NCBI GenBank assembly: GCA_032622095.1
Contig: CP136066.1
Coordinates: 42,421,835 to 42,485,834, forward strand
Length of the DNA: 64,000 nucleotides
Direction: 5' to 3'
From: Siphonodentalium dalli
Taxonomy: Eukaryota > Mollusca > Scaphopoda > Gadilida > Siphonodentaliidae
This document shows positions 21,881-32,924 of the stretch, in pieces (the first letter of the stretch is position 1; each line of letters opens with the position of its first letter). The translations under genes and the position numbers were made by a program. The notes under the pieces were generated by a model. It ran no database searches and had not been told where the DNA came from. It saw only the letters and a list, made by a program, of their open reading frames with translations.

Positions 21881-24442
21881 TACCCCAGTTTCCTGACCAT
21901 GAATTATTCATGGTTATTCAAGGATAATTCATGAATAACCATGGTTATTTAACCATGAATATTCATGGTTATTCATACTTTTTAACCATGGATATTCATG
22001 GATATTCGTGGTTGTTAAATGGCCCATTATTCATGGTCCATGAATATCCATGGTCCATGAATATCCATGGTCCATGAATATCCATGAACAATGAATATCC
22101 ATGAATAACCATAGATATTCATGGTTAATAACCATACATGTAGATATCCATGAATAACCATAGATATCCATGGATAACCATAGATATTCATGGTTAATAA
22201 CCATACATGTAGATATCCATGAATAACCATAGATATCCATAGATATTCATGGTTAATAACCATGGATATTCATGGTTGATGAATATTCCCCAACCATGTC
22301 AAATGTTTTTATGTATGAAAGATACAAAACGTCTGCTGGTTTCCACATAATATAATTGTTCTGTTTTGGTCGATAACAACAACTTCTATACAGATGCATA
22401 TCATATAGAACTAGCAGTTTTACACAATTTAAGTTTGTACGTCAGTACTGTCACCTGCACTGCAGTGGCATCGCCATCAGAACTTCAGTACGAAAACGAC
22501 ACAGGTCGGCATGGGCTGGCCTAGATCCTAATATACTTGAATGCATATGGAACATCACCAGCTGAAATCACTGGAATTTCATGGTTGATCAACTGAATCC
22601 GAATTTCATGGTCATTGAATTTTCCTATCCAGTCTCCACTGCACTGTTCATCCCATTCAAATTCGGCGAGCTCGCCGGTTTCCGTGTCACTTCGAATTGA
22701 AATTTGGATGTATTTGCCTTCACATAATAATGACGAAGAATGATTACGGTATTCCAATTTTATAGTTTTACGATGTGCACACACTGTCATAATAATCATA
22801 TTCCATATAATTATATTCCTCAAAGTTCCCTCAAGTTCAACAGATCCACTGATTGTGTGCGACGGTTTTCAATTTTGAAAATTAGAGTAATTTTGACCGC
22901 GCAAAATTTCGCCTGTTTGAAAAAGCGGCTTGCAGAAAGAAACGGATCGTTGAGGTTGTTTTATGGGTATTTTGCTTCATCAGGATTATTTCTACACAAA
23001 ATATATACAAACAATGATTTACACTGGCATTATATTAATAAATGATATATCTAAAACGTCGCACATTTTGTATGACTCAATTCCATATTCCAGTTCCCGT
23101 TCCCGTTTTTCACTTTTAAATTTATTACTTTCGATTTCAAAGGCACATCCCCCCACGATATATTTGATTTGTTTTCATGATTATAAACCCAGGATCGCGA
23201 CAATAAAGCTATTCGATAAAAGAACTGATAAAGCCACATGGGGTATTGAACCTTTTAAATACATTATTTTGAATTTTGTTGTCCATAAATTGCATAATCC
23301 ATCGCTTGTTAGATCGGAATTTAAAAAAAATAATCAGCCCCCGAATTTGGCCGAAATTAGGAAAAATGTCCCCACGGTAAATCACATGTTACCACGGTGT
23401 TTCACACAGAATTGATTTATTTTGCTGTGGATTATGTTGAAATTAATGATGCAAATTATCAAACACAAACTTTAAACAAATATATGGTGAAAACAAAATT
23501 GAAATATTCCAAGTTTAAAACGCACATGTGGCGAACAAAGATTCCAATGCACTAACTGCGAACTTGAAACTAATATAAAATTTACTGTGAACTTATCGCG
23601 AATGGTTTGCCTCGAATCTAAATTTTCTGCAAAGTTTCAGCAAACATTAAAAAATTTTACTGCAAACAAAAAGTTTGCGGCAAAGATCTGCGAATATGTG
23701 CAATTTGCTGCAAACATGCCGCACATTTGCCGCTAACTTGCAGCAAACAACCATTTCGATAAGGGAATTATATATGTCAACTTCCTTATCATCATATAAG
23801 AAAATATTTATATAAAATGAATATTAATTGATAGAAGCATTTCCAGACAGGTGTCTTCGACATTATTACTTAATACCGCAAAATATATAAAACGTGTTTA
23901 CGACTGTTTACGAAGGGATAATCCATCTTTAATTAGTAAACACAGTCTGGTCTGATTTGATTGTTATAATTGCTTATTGTTCATGGTTGTTCATGGAAGG
24001 ATGAATTCCAGAATTTTTTTTATTAAATATTAGACGTAAAATATTCATGGTTATTCATGATATAAAATTGCTATCCTATTTGTATTTAAATGTTAAACAC
24101 ACTGCATTAGACTTGCCAACATTTCTTACTCAAAATATATACAAAAACTATTATATATAAATCCATTAATACATTCATGTTTATTCATGCTTATTCATAC
24201 TTCCATGGCTATTAGAATTTAATGTTTGCAATAATTCATGCTTATCCACACTTTTTCCTACCTTATAAACCTGCAAAATTTACTATTTCCAAAAGTTCAT
24301 GCTAATTCAGACTTTAAAACCATGATTAACCATGAACAAGCATAACCATGAATATGAATCATGAATAAAGAATGAATATTCATGAATAACCATGAATATT
24401 CATGCTTTGTTCGTGCTCCATGAATTACAGGAAACTGGGGTA
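21881..24442. mobile_element. 2.56-kb TIR element (TACCCCAGTTTCCTG ends)
   Basis: Perfect inverted ends TACCCCAGTTTCCTG (21881-21895) and CAGGAAACTGGGGTA (24428-24442). If TA is the target, the element is CCCCAG...CTGGGG. Both subterminal zones are packed with ATTCATGGTTATTCATG-like words, on the left in ~70-bp tandem units (22030-22270) and on the right at 23980-24425. The middle 1.7 kb is not repeat-like and contains the ORF at 22521-22859. The superfamily is not identified. Confidence 0.75.
22521..22859 (-). CDS. Coding-like ORF inside the TACCCCAG element, unknown function
   Basis: Minus-strand frame of about 112 codons, open from a TGA at roughly 22860 to the stop at 22521-22523. The last 80 residues (from KLEYRNHSS to AFKYIRI) have balanced charge, Cys, Trp and a beta-strand-like alternation (GKYIQISIRSDTETGELAEF). 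The local DNA is richer in GC than its surroundings. That composition is unlike the low-complexity translations elsewhere here. I do not recognise a family. A start is uncertain: there is no ATG early in the frame, and CACACAATCAG could be a splice acceptor. It may be a transposase relic, a last exon captured by the transposon, or chance. Confidence 0.35.
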   Translation of the reverse strand, partial: HTISGSVELEGTLRNIIIWNMIIMTVCAHRKTIKLEYRNHSSSLLCEGKYIQISIRSDTETGELAEFEWDEQCSGDWIGKFNDHEIRIQLINHEIPVISAGDVPYAFKYIRI

Positions 24443-24709
24443 GGGAGCGGAGTTCCATGTAAGTTTGTCAGAACTTGTCCTCCAATCCCTTATATTTAAT
24501 GTATTCAATATGTGTTATTGCAATTAAAATATGTGTAAATAAAATACAAACTAGTGCGATAATGTTCACCACATTCGCAGCCTCATTCTGCTTAGGCCTC
24601 ATCTCCTTTAAAATATATGTCTCGACTTCACTTGCAGTGAATAAAACACATAACACACCAGTACGCATGCAGAATTTGGGCATGCATTGCTCGAACGTGA
24701 CATGCAGAA

Positions 24710-26175
24710 CAGGGTCCGCGCTGGCCCAAAATTTACTTTTGCCAAATGAAAATAATTTTTGCCAAATGCTGTTATGAGTTGCCAAATGCTATCAGTTTCT
24801 ACAACATTGTTTCTTTTATTTTGACTATTTTGACAATCCAACCAAACCAGCAACATAACAATTAGTGATGCGGACCAGACCGGACCATTGGGTGGTCCGG
24901 TCCACTGCCAAGGCGGTCCAGGCCATTCCGGTCCGGTACACATGCCTGGACCGGTCCAAAACGGTCCGTTCCACCTATAATAGGATATATGTTAAAACTT
25001 ACATTGTTTGCCGATTGTATGCATCATTGTCTGTCTCAGGTGGGATATACTGGGAACGATGCATGATAATAGTATTTCTAGTAATGCGAACATGCACTAA
25101 TTAAATGTATTGGACAGATATATAGCTAGGGCCAGAATGTGTTATATATAACCAATCTAACATGGCACTCAACTGATCGTATGCATGATTCGTATCATAC
25201 TTATTTTCATTAAATTGAAATTTAACGAAATAACTATACTGATGACAATTATACAAATGTGTACTAATATGGCTACTACATTAATATTGGAGTCTTGGCG
25301 TTTGTGATGGCTGATTGTATAGTCCTGACAATTATAGTTATATACCTAAGTACAACTACTATTGGATTAATGTGACTGTCTTGTGTATGTACTATGTAAT
25401 GTGGTTTGCATATTTCTTCGATAATTATAACTGTGAAAAACAATAGAATACTCGATTCGATATCCATCCAAATTGATTAGTTGATGCCTTGTTACACTGT
25501 TTATGACAAATAGTTCCATACTAATTCAGTTGCATCTTTGTCACATTGATAGGGTGCTACTGCTACATAGTGTTGGCCAATGTTACATTAATACATTATA
25601 AGGAAAGTACATCTATACATTGTTTTCGTGGCATCAAACGTTTAATAGATATTAACCACTTGAATGCGTCAACACATCGTTGCTAATTGATATGATGGCA
25701 AATACGCAATAATATTTGTGATAGTTTATTATAACTGAAGTAAAATAGTGGACCGGACCGGAGAGTACCGGACCGGCGGCAAAAAGCGGTCTGGTCCGGT
25801 CCAGTGACACCCGGACCGGACCGCGGAACGGACCGGTCCAAAGCGGTCCGGTCCGCATCACTAATAACAATGCAATTGTAGAAGGGTTTCTTCATCAGAA
25901 AGGCACATCGAAACAAAGAGGAAACACCACAACTAGACATACTAGCAATCCCTCCACTCGTCGATACTATGATATCAGATTGAAAGAGATGTTAACTTTT
26001 CATAACTTTATGGATGTGTAAATCACCACTAGTACCATTAATAATGAAATGAATGGAATTGATTGACAAATATTAATAAACTTTCTTGAGGAATCAAAAG
26101 TGACTTGCCAAAATATTTGCCAAATAATTATTTTTTTTGCCAAATGTGAATTATTTTTGCCATTGGCGAACCCTA
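24710..26175. mobile_element. Outer hAT element with nested hAT
   Basis: ATGCAGAA at 24702-24709 and 26176-26183. Ends CAGGGTCCGCGCTGG and GCCATTGGCGAACCCTA, followed inward by TTTTGCCAAATG words in inverted orientation on the two sides. Without the nested element it would be about 460 bp. No transposase. Confidence 0.85.
24863..25863. mobile_element. Inner hAT element, 1001 bp, inserted in the outer hAT
   Basis: Perfect 8-bp duplication ATAACAAT (24855-24862, 25864-25871). Ends TAGTGATGCGGACC and GGTCCGCATCACTA. About 100 bp next to each end is dense with GGTCCGGTCC/GGACCGGACC words, a subterminal repeat array. The centre is AT-rich with no recognisable protein. Confidence 0.9.
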
Positions 26176-26213
26176 ATGCAGAATGACCATTCCAGACACT
26201 GTGAGTGCTGATC

Positions 26214-26659
26214 AAAGTCTGAGTTTAGTGTGCCTGTCATTTGCAGAATGAGGTCCCCAGAGGGTGAATTTAGTGATGCTATCCTGCATAGTGTGCTAGC
26301 ATAACTAAATTCACCCTCTGGGGACCTCATTCTGCTTAGGCTCATCTTCTCTGGAAAGTTTATTATAACATTTCTATAGAAACTTCTTCACATAGATTTC
26401 TCTATAATATATCCCCAAATTGGCAGACGACACATTGCATAATCGTCAAGGTTCTCAATGGGTGTACATCACAATATTCACCATTTGAGAACTTCAATCT
26501 GAGCTAGTCTATGTCTCCTTAAGCAGATGAGGTCATGCAGAATGATGTTCCCAGAGGGATGAATTTAGTGATGCTTGCCCGCTATGCGGGACAGCGTCTC
26601 TAAATTCATTTTCTGGGGACCTCATTCTGCAATTGACAGGCATACTAAACTCAGACTTG
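26214..26659. mobile_element. FB-hAT, complete
   Basis: Target duplication TGCTGATC/TGCCGATC (one mismatch). Ends AAAGTCTGAGTTTAGTGTG and TACTAAACTCAGACTTG, both hairpins present. It lies 30 bp from the outer hAT. Confidence 0.85.
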
Positions 26660-26738
26660 TGCCGATCACCATGATAACTACTCTAATCATATCGTATACC
26701 CTACTGAGGATACTGATAATTACTAATCAGGACTCTAT

Positions 26739-27061
26739 TTAACCCTTTACCCAAGAAAACGGCCAAAACCGGCCAAATAAAGCTGCAACAGCCTAAAATA
26801 TCTTCGGTCTGTCTCAATAGAACCATACAAATATGGATATCATTGGAACCGGCTCCTTGACCACATTGTGATAGTTACAGTTATGCCCTGTGCCAATGCA
26901 TTCTCTTATATATGCGAGTCGACTATAGGTCGCCTCGCATATATAAGAGAATGCATTGGCACTTTTTACCATTTATTCTTACATTCTTTGTAACCTATGG
27001 TCGACTCACATATATAAGAGAATGCATTGGCACAGGGCCCTTCTGTTGGGTAAAGGGTTAA
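26739..27061. mobile_element. TTAA-2 MITE, two H hairpins
   Basis: TTAA at both edges; starts CCCTTTACCCAAGAAAACGG, ends CTGTTGGGTAAAGGG. First H complete (26896-26962). The second H lost its left arm, leaving ACCTATGGTCGACTCACAT. Confidence 0.85.
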
Positions 27062-27289
27062 CTGGATTTGCATCGCAATTTGTGATGCGATTTCCAATTT
27101 CTGATAACCAATTTACAATGAAAAAACATGTATTGGTAGGGGGGAATGCTATACAAAATCTACCCAGTGCTGCAAAATGCTATACAAATTTAAAACATTA
27201 AATCGACCCATGTTACTAAACACACACTCTACAACCATACATGTATATTAACCACAGACCATCCAATTTCATTTCGGACATGACAGTAA

Positions 27290-27565
27290 AGACAAATGAT
27301 TTCTATTCCACGATGTGGCCAGAGGGTAAATTTAATCTATAGTCTCAAATTAACATTGTTTTTAGTTACTTTTTCCCTTTTGTTCAGTTTCTATATCCCC
27401 TAATTTGCAGAAGATAAAATGCATAATCGACACCTGTAATCGAGGTCACTAATGTGTGAACATCACCAGCTTAAACTGGGGAACTTTAATCTGATTCTAT
27501 GTCTCCCATAGCAGATGAGGCCTAAGCAGAATGAGGTTCCTAGAGAGTGAATTTGGTGACGCTAA
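27290..27565. mobile_element. FB-hAT, degraded
   Basis: Keeps the interior (CTATATCCCCTAATTTGCAG, AGCAGATGAGGCCTAAGC) and the left arms of the two hairpins only. Confidence 0.6.
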
Positions 27566-27633
27566 CACAATTTCAAGACTATGTAAGGGGGCTATCTGGT
27601 GGGATCTCCAATGCTTTACTGTAGGTTGGTCCC

Positions 27634-27857
27634 CAATGTCACTCTATTATTTGATAAATTCTTAGTGTCCCTCTAAATCTTCCTATATTACTGGAATAAC
27701 ATGACATCTAATTTTATTTATGTATTCAGATATCACTTCCCTACCTCAAATTTATCATTTTAGTACAGAAGACCGTGAATAAAAAGTCTCAGTGAATATA
27801 TCTTAAAGATGGTTAATGGATGTCTGGTACTTTTTTATAATGCTTCCTGGTAGAGAC
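27634..27857. repeat. Dispersed duplicate block, copy 1
   Basis: About 225 bp repeated 1017 bp away at 28651-28872, more than 90 percent alike by eye (AATGTCACTCTATTATTTGA to GCTTCCTGGT). A short relic (TATGGCTAATGGATGTCTG) is at 30429. Confidence 0.8.
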
Positions 27858-28194
27858 TTCAGATATTGCTCTTTGTTTTATAGATAACAATTATCAATAC
27901 ATGTATTCGGTGTCTGACCAGGTGACACATCATGCAGGGTTAGCGAAAATCACACCTAGCACCCCGGAATGACATGACATCATGAAATGCTGGCTGATGG
28001 CTCAAAAGCTTTTAGACACCTGTATGTCAAATTAGGATAAGCTGAACGAAAAATGGCCTGAAACAAATTAGTCATATAACATTTTGTGAGTGTGGTACCA
28101 AATGTATGGATGACGAGAGAAAGAGGAGGAAGTCAGCAAAACATATGAAAATAGGTGGAAAATAAAGGAACAAGGAACCAATTTTGTGTAGATA

Positions 28195-28408
28195 CAGTAA
28201 TGCCCTAAATAATCGACCCCTTAATCACAGAAAAATTATAAGTAATTTTTCAGGATTTAGTCGGAAATATGGCTTGTTGCCATTTATCAGAAAGCTCTCA
28301 CTGAGAGCTTTCTGATGAATGGCAACAAGCCATAATTCCGAGTAAATCCTGAAAAGTTACCCATAATTCTGCTATGGGTTAAGGGGTCTATTATTTAGAG
28401 CATTACTG
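28195..28408. mobile_element. FB-TA foldback
   Basis: Ends CAGTAATGCCCTAAATAATCG and GAGCATTACTG, tip CTCTCACTGAGAG. More scattered unpaired changes than most copies, so probably older. Confidence 0.85.
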
Positions 28409-28650
28409 TAGGGGGGAAATAAAGGAACATTGAACTAATTTTGTGCAGATAACTGATTCCTCGTTCTCTTGTCATAAACTTGAGAGTGGAGAGCTGTGGC
28501 TTGGAGCAGTTTAACAAAATTTGGAAAAGAATTTCAAATGTACGTGCCAAAGATTTAAATTATTTAAACCCGAAAGTTAAGAATTACAATTTATAAATGA
28601 TATCACTGGAGAGGTATAATAGAGAAAGCCAATAGGATATTCATCAGTTG

Positions 28651-28872
28651 CAATGTCACTCTATTATTTGATAAATTCTTAGTGTCCCTCTAAATCTTCC
28701 TATGTTACTGGAATAACATGACATCTAATTTTATTTATGTATTCATATATCACTCCCTACCTCATATTTATCATTTTAGTACACAAGACCGTGAATAAAA
28801 AGTCTCAGTGAATATATCTTAGATATGGCTAATGGATGTCTTGTACTTTTTATAATGCTTCCTGGTGCAGAC
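28651..28872. repeat. Dispersed duplicate block, copy 2
   Basis: See 27634-27857. Between the two copies lie ordinary sequence and the FB-TA at 28195. Confidence 0.8.
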
Positions 28873-28877
28873 TCTAA

Positions 28878-29465
28878 AAGATTTTAAGTTGTAACTATAA
28901 TTTGTAATATCTCATGGGTCAATACAAATTATATCTCACATCTCTTGTAACTATAATTTGTAATATATCATGGATCAAGAGAAATTAAATCTCTCACATC
29001 AATGTGACATCATGTAACTTAATTTTTAATATCTCATGGGTCAATACAAATTATATCTCGCATATCATTCAACTATAATTTGTAATATATCATGGATCAA
29101 GAGAAATTAAATCTTGCACATGATATAACTTTAATTTTTAATATCTCATGGGTCAAGACAAATTAAATCTCTCATATCGTGTAACTTTAATTTTTAATGT
29201 ATCATGGGTCAATTCAAATTATATTAACTTAACGTTTAACTTTAATTTTTAATATTTCATGGGTCAAGAGAAATTAAATCTCTCATATCGTGTAACTTTA
29301 ATTTTTAATATATCATGGGTCAATTCAAATTATATTTAACTTAACGTTTAACTTTAATTTTTAATATTTCATGGGTCAAGAGAAATTAAATCTCTCATAT
29401 TGTGTAGATTTAATTTTTAATATGTCATGAGACAAATTAAACTCTCATATCGTGTAAATTTAACT
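28878..29465. repeat. AT-rich tandem repeat, about 60 bp unit
   Basis: About nine diverged units of TAACTTTAATTTTTAATAT, CTCATGGGTCAAGAGAAATT and AAATCTCTCATATCGTG. Two adjacent units (29227-29400) are nearly identical, showing recent local duplication. Confidence 0.85.
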
Positions 29466-30030
29466 TAGATCCCACAGATTTGTCTGACCTTTTCCCACTC
29501 AGACAATAGAAATTGGTGACCTTTTAACCTTTACGACAACGTTTGTGACAAATTATTTAAAGGGTAGAGAGCTCATTTTCTGTTTAAATGAATCCCAATA
29601 AGTCTCCGACAGTTTAGTAAAGAGTTGTTTTTATCCGACACGTTACATGGAGCAGAGTTAAGAAATTAAAGGGGGCTGCATTTTTTTTAATTCTTCTTAT
29701 CCCAGAGAAACCCATCATCAGTGTTACGGACTATCACAAGGAGTTTAATTACAAGAACGGAACTGTCATTAACTAGCTTTTAAATTGACAGACGTTGTGT
29801 GAGAAAAGATCACATGGGCAGTTTAAGACTTGCGCTGTGCTTTAATGCATATTGCTGTGTTACTGATACAAGAGCAGAGTAATCTTCAAACCTTCCGTTG
29901 TTCCAAACTAGAAACTGGATTTACCTCCTCATGCATTTCATGTGGGCTGTGTCACTAATATGGGAGCAGAGCAGTCTAAGTCAGCTGGCCAGAATTTCCA
30001 AACTCCCCAATGTCTGGGGCGTTAAGGGGG
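29466..30030. other. No recognised feature
   Basis: Ordinary sequence without repeats or supported ORFs. Confidence 0.4.
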
Positions 30031-30037
30031 AGAAATT

Positions 30038-30417
30038 TACTGTGCCAATGCATTCTCTTATATAAGAGAATGCATTGGCCCAACAATTTTTTATCATTTT
30101 TTTTAAATAAATGTTTCTTACAATTTTTAGGACATAAAATAAAAAAACATCCATTACCCTGCAGGGAGCCCCACACATATATAGAAGCATATAGAAGAGT
30201 GTCGTCTGCTCATGTTTGTCTGGGGCTCTGTATGGGTGAAATTATAAAATTGTTAAAGAATACAAGAAAAATTATTAAAATTGTAAAAAATTGTTAGGCC
30301 AATGCATTCTCTTATATATGCGAGGCGACCTATGGTCGACTCGCATATATAAGAGAATGCATTGGCACAGGGTAAAAAAATCCCGACTTACGACTGGATT
30401 TTATATGGCGGGTCACA
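30038..30417. mobile_element. TG-family element, inverted core, one minimal H
   Basis: Right terminus ATATGGCGGGTCACA (to 30417). The second H is complete (30300-30366). The first has collapsed to a 34-bp perfect palindrome (30045-30078) with the whole loop gone. The interior between them is in the opposite orientation to the copies at 20810 and 52650. Confidence 0.75.
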
Positions 30418-30591
30418 TATATCTTAGATATGGCTAATGGATGTCTGGGGAGAAATTTACTTTTAAGTATTTCAATTGAAGTCTCTTGCATGCATGGTCC
30501 CTGATTAAAGCCTGTAGACTAGTCCTGAAGGATATTACGGTTAGAGCTGCTGTCCCTTCATGCAGGCAGGGGCAGCTAGGAGATAGGAGAA

Positions 30592-30638
30592 AGGATTATA
30601 ATGCTGCACCAGCGCAGTTCCCATCATGAAAGTGTTAA
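30592..30638. mobile_element. TTAA-3 right-end fragment
   Basis: TGCTGCACCAGCGCAGTTCC to CATCATGAAAGTGTTAA only. Confidence 0.6.
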
Positions 30639-30659
30639 TAAATATTGATATACAGACTA

Positions 30660-31039
30660 CAGTAATGCCCTAAGTAATCGACTCCATAACCACAGCAGAA
30701 TTGTGGGTAACTTTTCAGGATTTAGTCGGAAATATGGCTTGTTGCCATTCATATTGAAACGATGGCTGATATTGAATCAGTAACATTGGTGCATAGGTCA
30801 TCAAAGTCATCACGAGTTTGTTCCTACAGTAATGTCCTAAATAATCGACCCCTAAACCACAGCAGAATTATGGGAAATTTTTCAGGATTTAGTTGGGAAT
30901 ATGGCTTGTTGCCATTCATCCGAAAGCTCTCAGTGAGAACTTTCCAATGAATGGCAACAAGCCATATTTCCGACTAAATCCTGAAAAGTTACCCACAATT
31001 CTGCTGTGGTTATGGAGTCGATTACTTAGGGCATTACTG
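30660..31039. mobile_element. FB-TA foldback with a foreign central patch
   Basis: The outer arms (30660-30753 and about 30945-31039) share the private form CCATAACCACAGCAGAATTG and its mirror. Between them are a 74-bp non-FB segment (30754-30827), then the left arm of a different FB-TA copy (30827-30930). The 74-bp segment plus arm match 39987-40150. Confidence 0.85.
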
Positions 31040-31276
31040 TATATAAATACTCTGAATAATCTTCCCCAAGTCATGTCAATTTTACAGCTGTTTTCAATTT
31101 TCCGCAAAGAAGTGAGACAATGGCTCTTTATTGATCCATGCTAATTTTTTCTTAATTCTGTCATTTGAGTAAGTCTTTCTGTGGCATATAACATCCATAT
31201 AACAGTATTTATCTATTTTATTCTCTGAAACCAGACCTGGATGTAATAATTGTGAGCATCATTTCACTGTGGGTTT

Positions 31277-31440
31277 TAACCCTTTCTATACTAAATGGCT
31301 TCTCACAGTCAGTTAAAAAGTGTACATAAGAATGGTCTATTATTGATTTGGAGGAATGTTAAGTTGATAAAAGCAGTTAACAGATGAATATAAGTGCAGA
31401 TGGAGCCAAATTTATTGAGGGAAATGTTTAGATATAGAGG
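31277..31440. mobile_element. TTAA-4 left part
   Basis: TTAACCCTTTCTATACTAAAT (31277 on) followed by the family interior (GGTCTATTATTGATTTGGAGG). The right end is missing. Confidence 0.6.
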
Positions 31441-31590
31441 ATCTCACATGAGTTACTATTTTATACGGAATTTATCAACCGAGTTCACTAAATTTGATTT
31501 GAGCCAAGGTTTACCGAGGCTCAAATAGAATTTAGTGGACGAGGTTGATAAATTATGTATAAAATAGAACGAGTTTGAGATACTTTTTAT
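31440..31590. repeat. Foldback, about 65-bp arms
   Basis: GATCTCACATGAG, ATTTATCAACCGAG and AAATTTGATTTGAGCC are mirrored by GGCTCAAATAGAATTTAG, GAGGTTGATAAATT and GAGTTTGAGATAC around a short loop (AAGGTTTACCGA). It belongs to none of the other families here. Confidence 0.7.
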
Positions 31591-31750
31591 CACATGATCA
31601 TATAATCGCTAAAATTTTATCGAAAAGAACAATAATCAACAACCAGCGAAATTTGTCCCAAAGAGCAGCGTGAAATCATTGCACGCGACGATATTACACG
31701 TGTCTATTACGCTCGAATATTACATAAGAAAATAATGCTAATCATGTGAT

Positions 31751-32183
31751 CAAGCCTGCAAATATCGTGTCTGTCATTTGCAGAATGAGGTCCCCAGAGG
31801 GTGAATTTAGTGACGCTATCCTGCATAGCGGGCTAGCATCACTAAATTCACCCTCTGGGGACCTCATTCTGCTTAAGCCCTCAACTGCTACGGTAGATCT
31901 AGGATCAGATTGAAGAAGTTTCCCAGTTGAAGTCTGTGATGTTCACCCATTGGGCACCTCGATTATGGATTTTACCTTCTGCAAATTAGGGGATATAGAA
32001 AACGTAACTAAAAACAATGTTAATTTGATACTATAGATACTTCCCAGAAGATGAGGCCTAAACAGAATGAGGTCTCCATAGGGTGAATTTGGTGATGCTA
32101 GCCCGTTGTGCGGGATAGCATCACTATATTCACCCTCTGGGGACCTCATTCTGCAAATGACAGGCACGCTATTTGCAGCCTTG
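31751..32183. mobile_element. FB-hAT, complete, perfect 8-bp target duplication
   Basis: CATGTGAT at 31743-31750 and 32184-32191. Ends CAAGCCTGCAAATATCGTG and CACGCTATTTGCAGCCTTG. This variant has CAAATA where other copies have GTTTAG; the change is mirrored at both ends. Confidence 0.9.
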
Positions 32184-32268
32184 CATGTGATAAAATAAGT
32201 TCAACAAAAAACCTGTTCAGGTAAAATAAAAGCAGACAACAAATAATAAAAGCACAGAATGAGTACTA

Positions 32269-32481
32269 CAGTAATGCTCTAATTAATCGACCTCTTAACC
32301 AAAGCAGAATTATTGGTAACTTTTCAGGATTTAGTCGGAAATATGGCTTGTTGCCATTCATCAGAAAGCTCTCCCCGAGAGCTTTCCGATGAATGGCAAC
32401 AAGCCATATTTCCGACTAAATCCTGAAAAGTTACCCATAATTCTGCTTTGGTTAAGAGGTCGATTAATTAGAGCATTACTG
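32269..32481. mobile_element. FB-TA foldback with mirrored arm variants
   Basis: Tip CTCTCCCCGAGAG. Shares CCTCTTAACCAAAGC/GCTTTGGTTAAGAGG with the copy at 12431, but has GCTCTAATTAATCG/CGATTAATTAGAGC where that copy has GCCCTAAGTAATCG. Confidence 0.9.
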
Positions 32482-32513
32482 TATGTTCAGATAATAAGAA
32501 TGGTCGTTTGTTG

Positions 32514-32924
32514 AACTTATTATCTGAACATTTCCAAAGGGATAACTACTCATCACTGATATGCTTTAGTATAGAAAGGGTTAACTTATTATCTGAACAG
32601 TTCCTATGGGGTAACTACTCATCAATGATGCTTTAGTATAGGAAGGGTTAACTTATTATCTGAACAGTTCCTATGGGGTAACTACTCATCAATGATGCTT
32701 TAGTATAGGAAGGGTTAAACTTATTATCTGAATATTTCCTATTGGATAACTACTCATCAATGATGCTTTAGTATAGACAGGGTTGAACTTATTATCTGAA
32801 CATTTCCTGTGGGATAACTACTCATCAATGATGCTTTAGTATAGAAAGGGTTGAACTTATTATCTGAACATTTCCTGTGGGATAACTACTCATCAATGAT
32901 GTATTGGTATAGAAAGGGTTAAAA
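32514..32924. repeat. Minisatellite, six 67-69 bp units from a TTAA-4 end
   Basis: Units start AACTTATTATCTGAAC at 32514, 32583, 32650, 32718, 32786 and 32854. Each ends TTTAGTATAGAAAGGGTT, which is the right terminus of the TTAA-4 element at 33675-33878. Confidence 0.9.

Noticed and set aside
21895-22290. Satellite independent of the transposon
   Set aside because: The same ATTCATGG words occur inverted at the other end of the TIR element, so they are best read as its subterminal repeats.
22963-23415. 150-codon plus-strand ORF as a gene
   Set aside because: Longest ORF in the window but hydrophobic and low-complexity, with no motif, and it overlaps coding-like signal on the other strand nearby.
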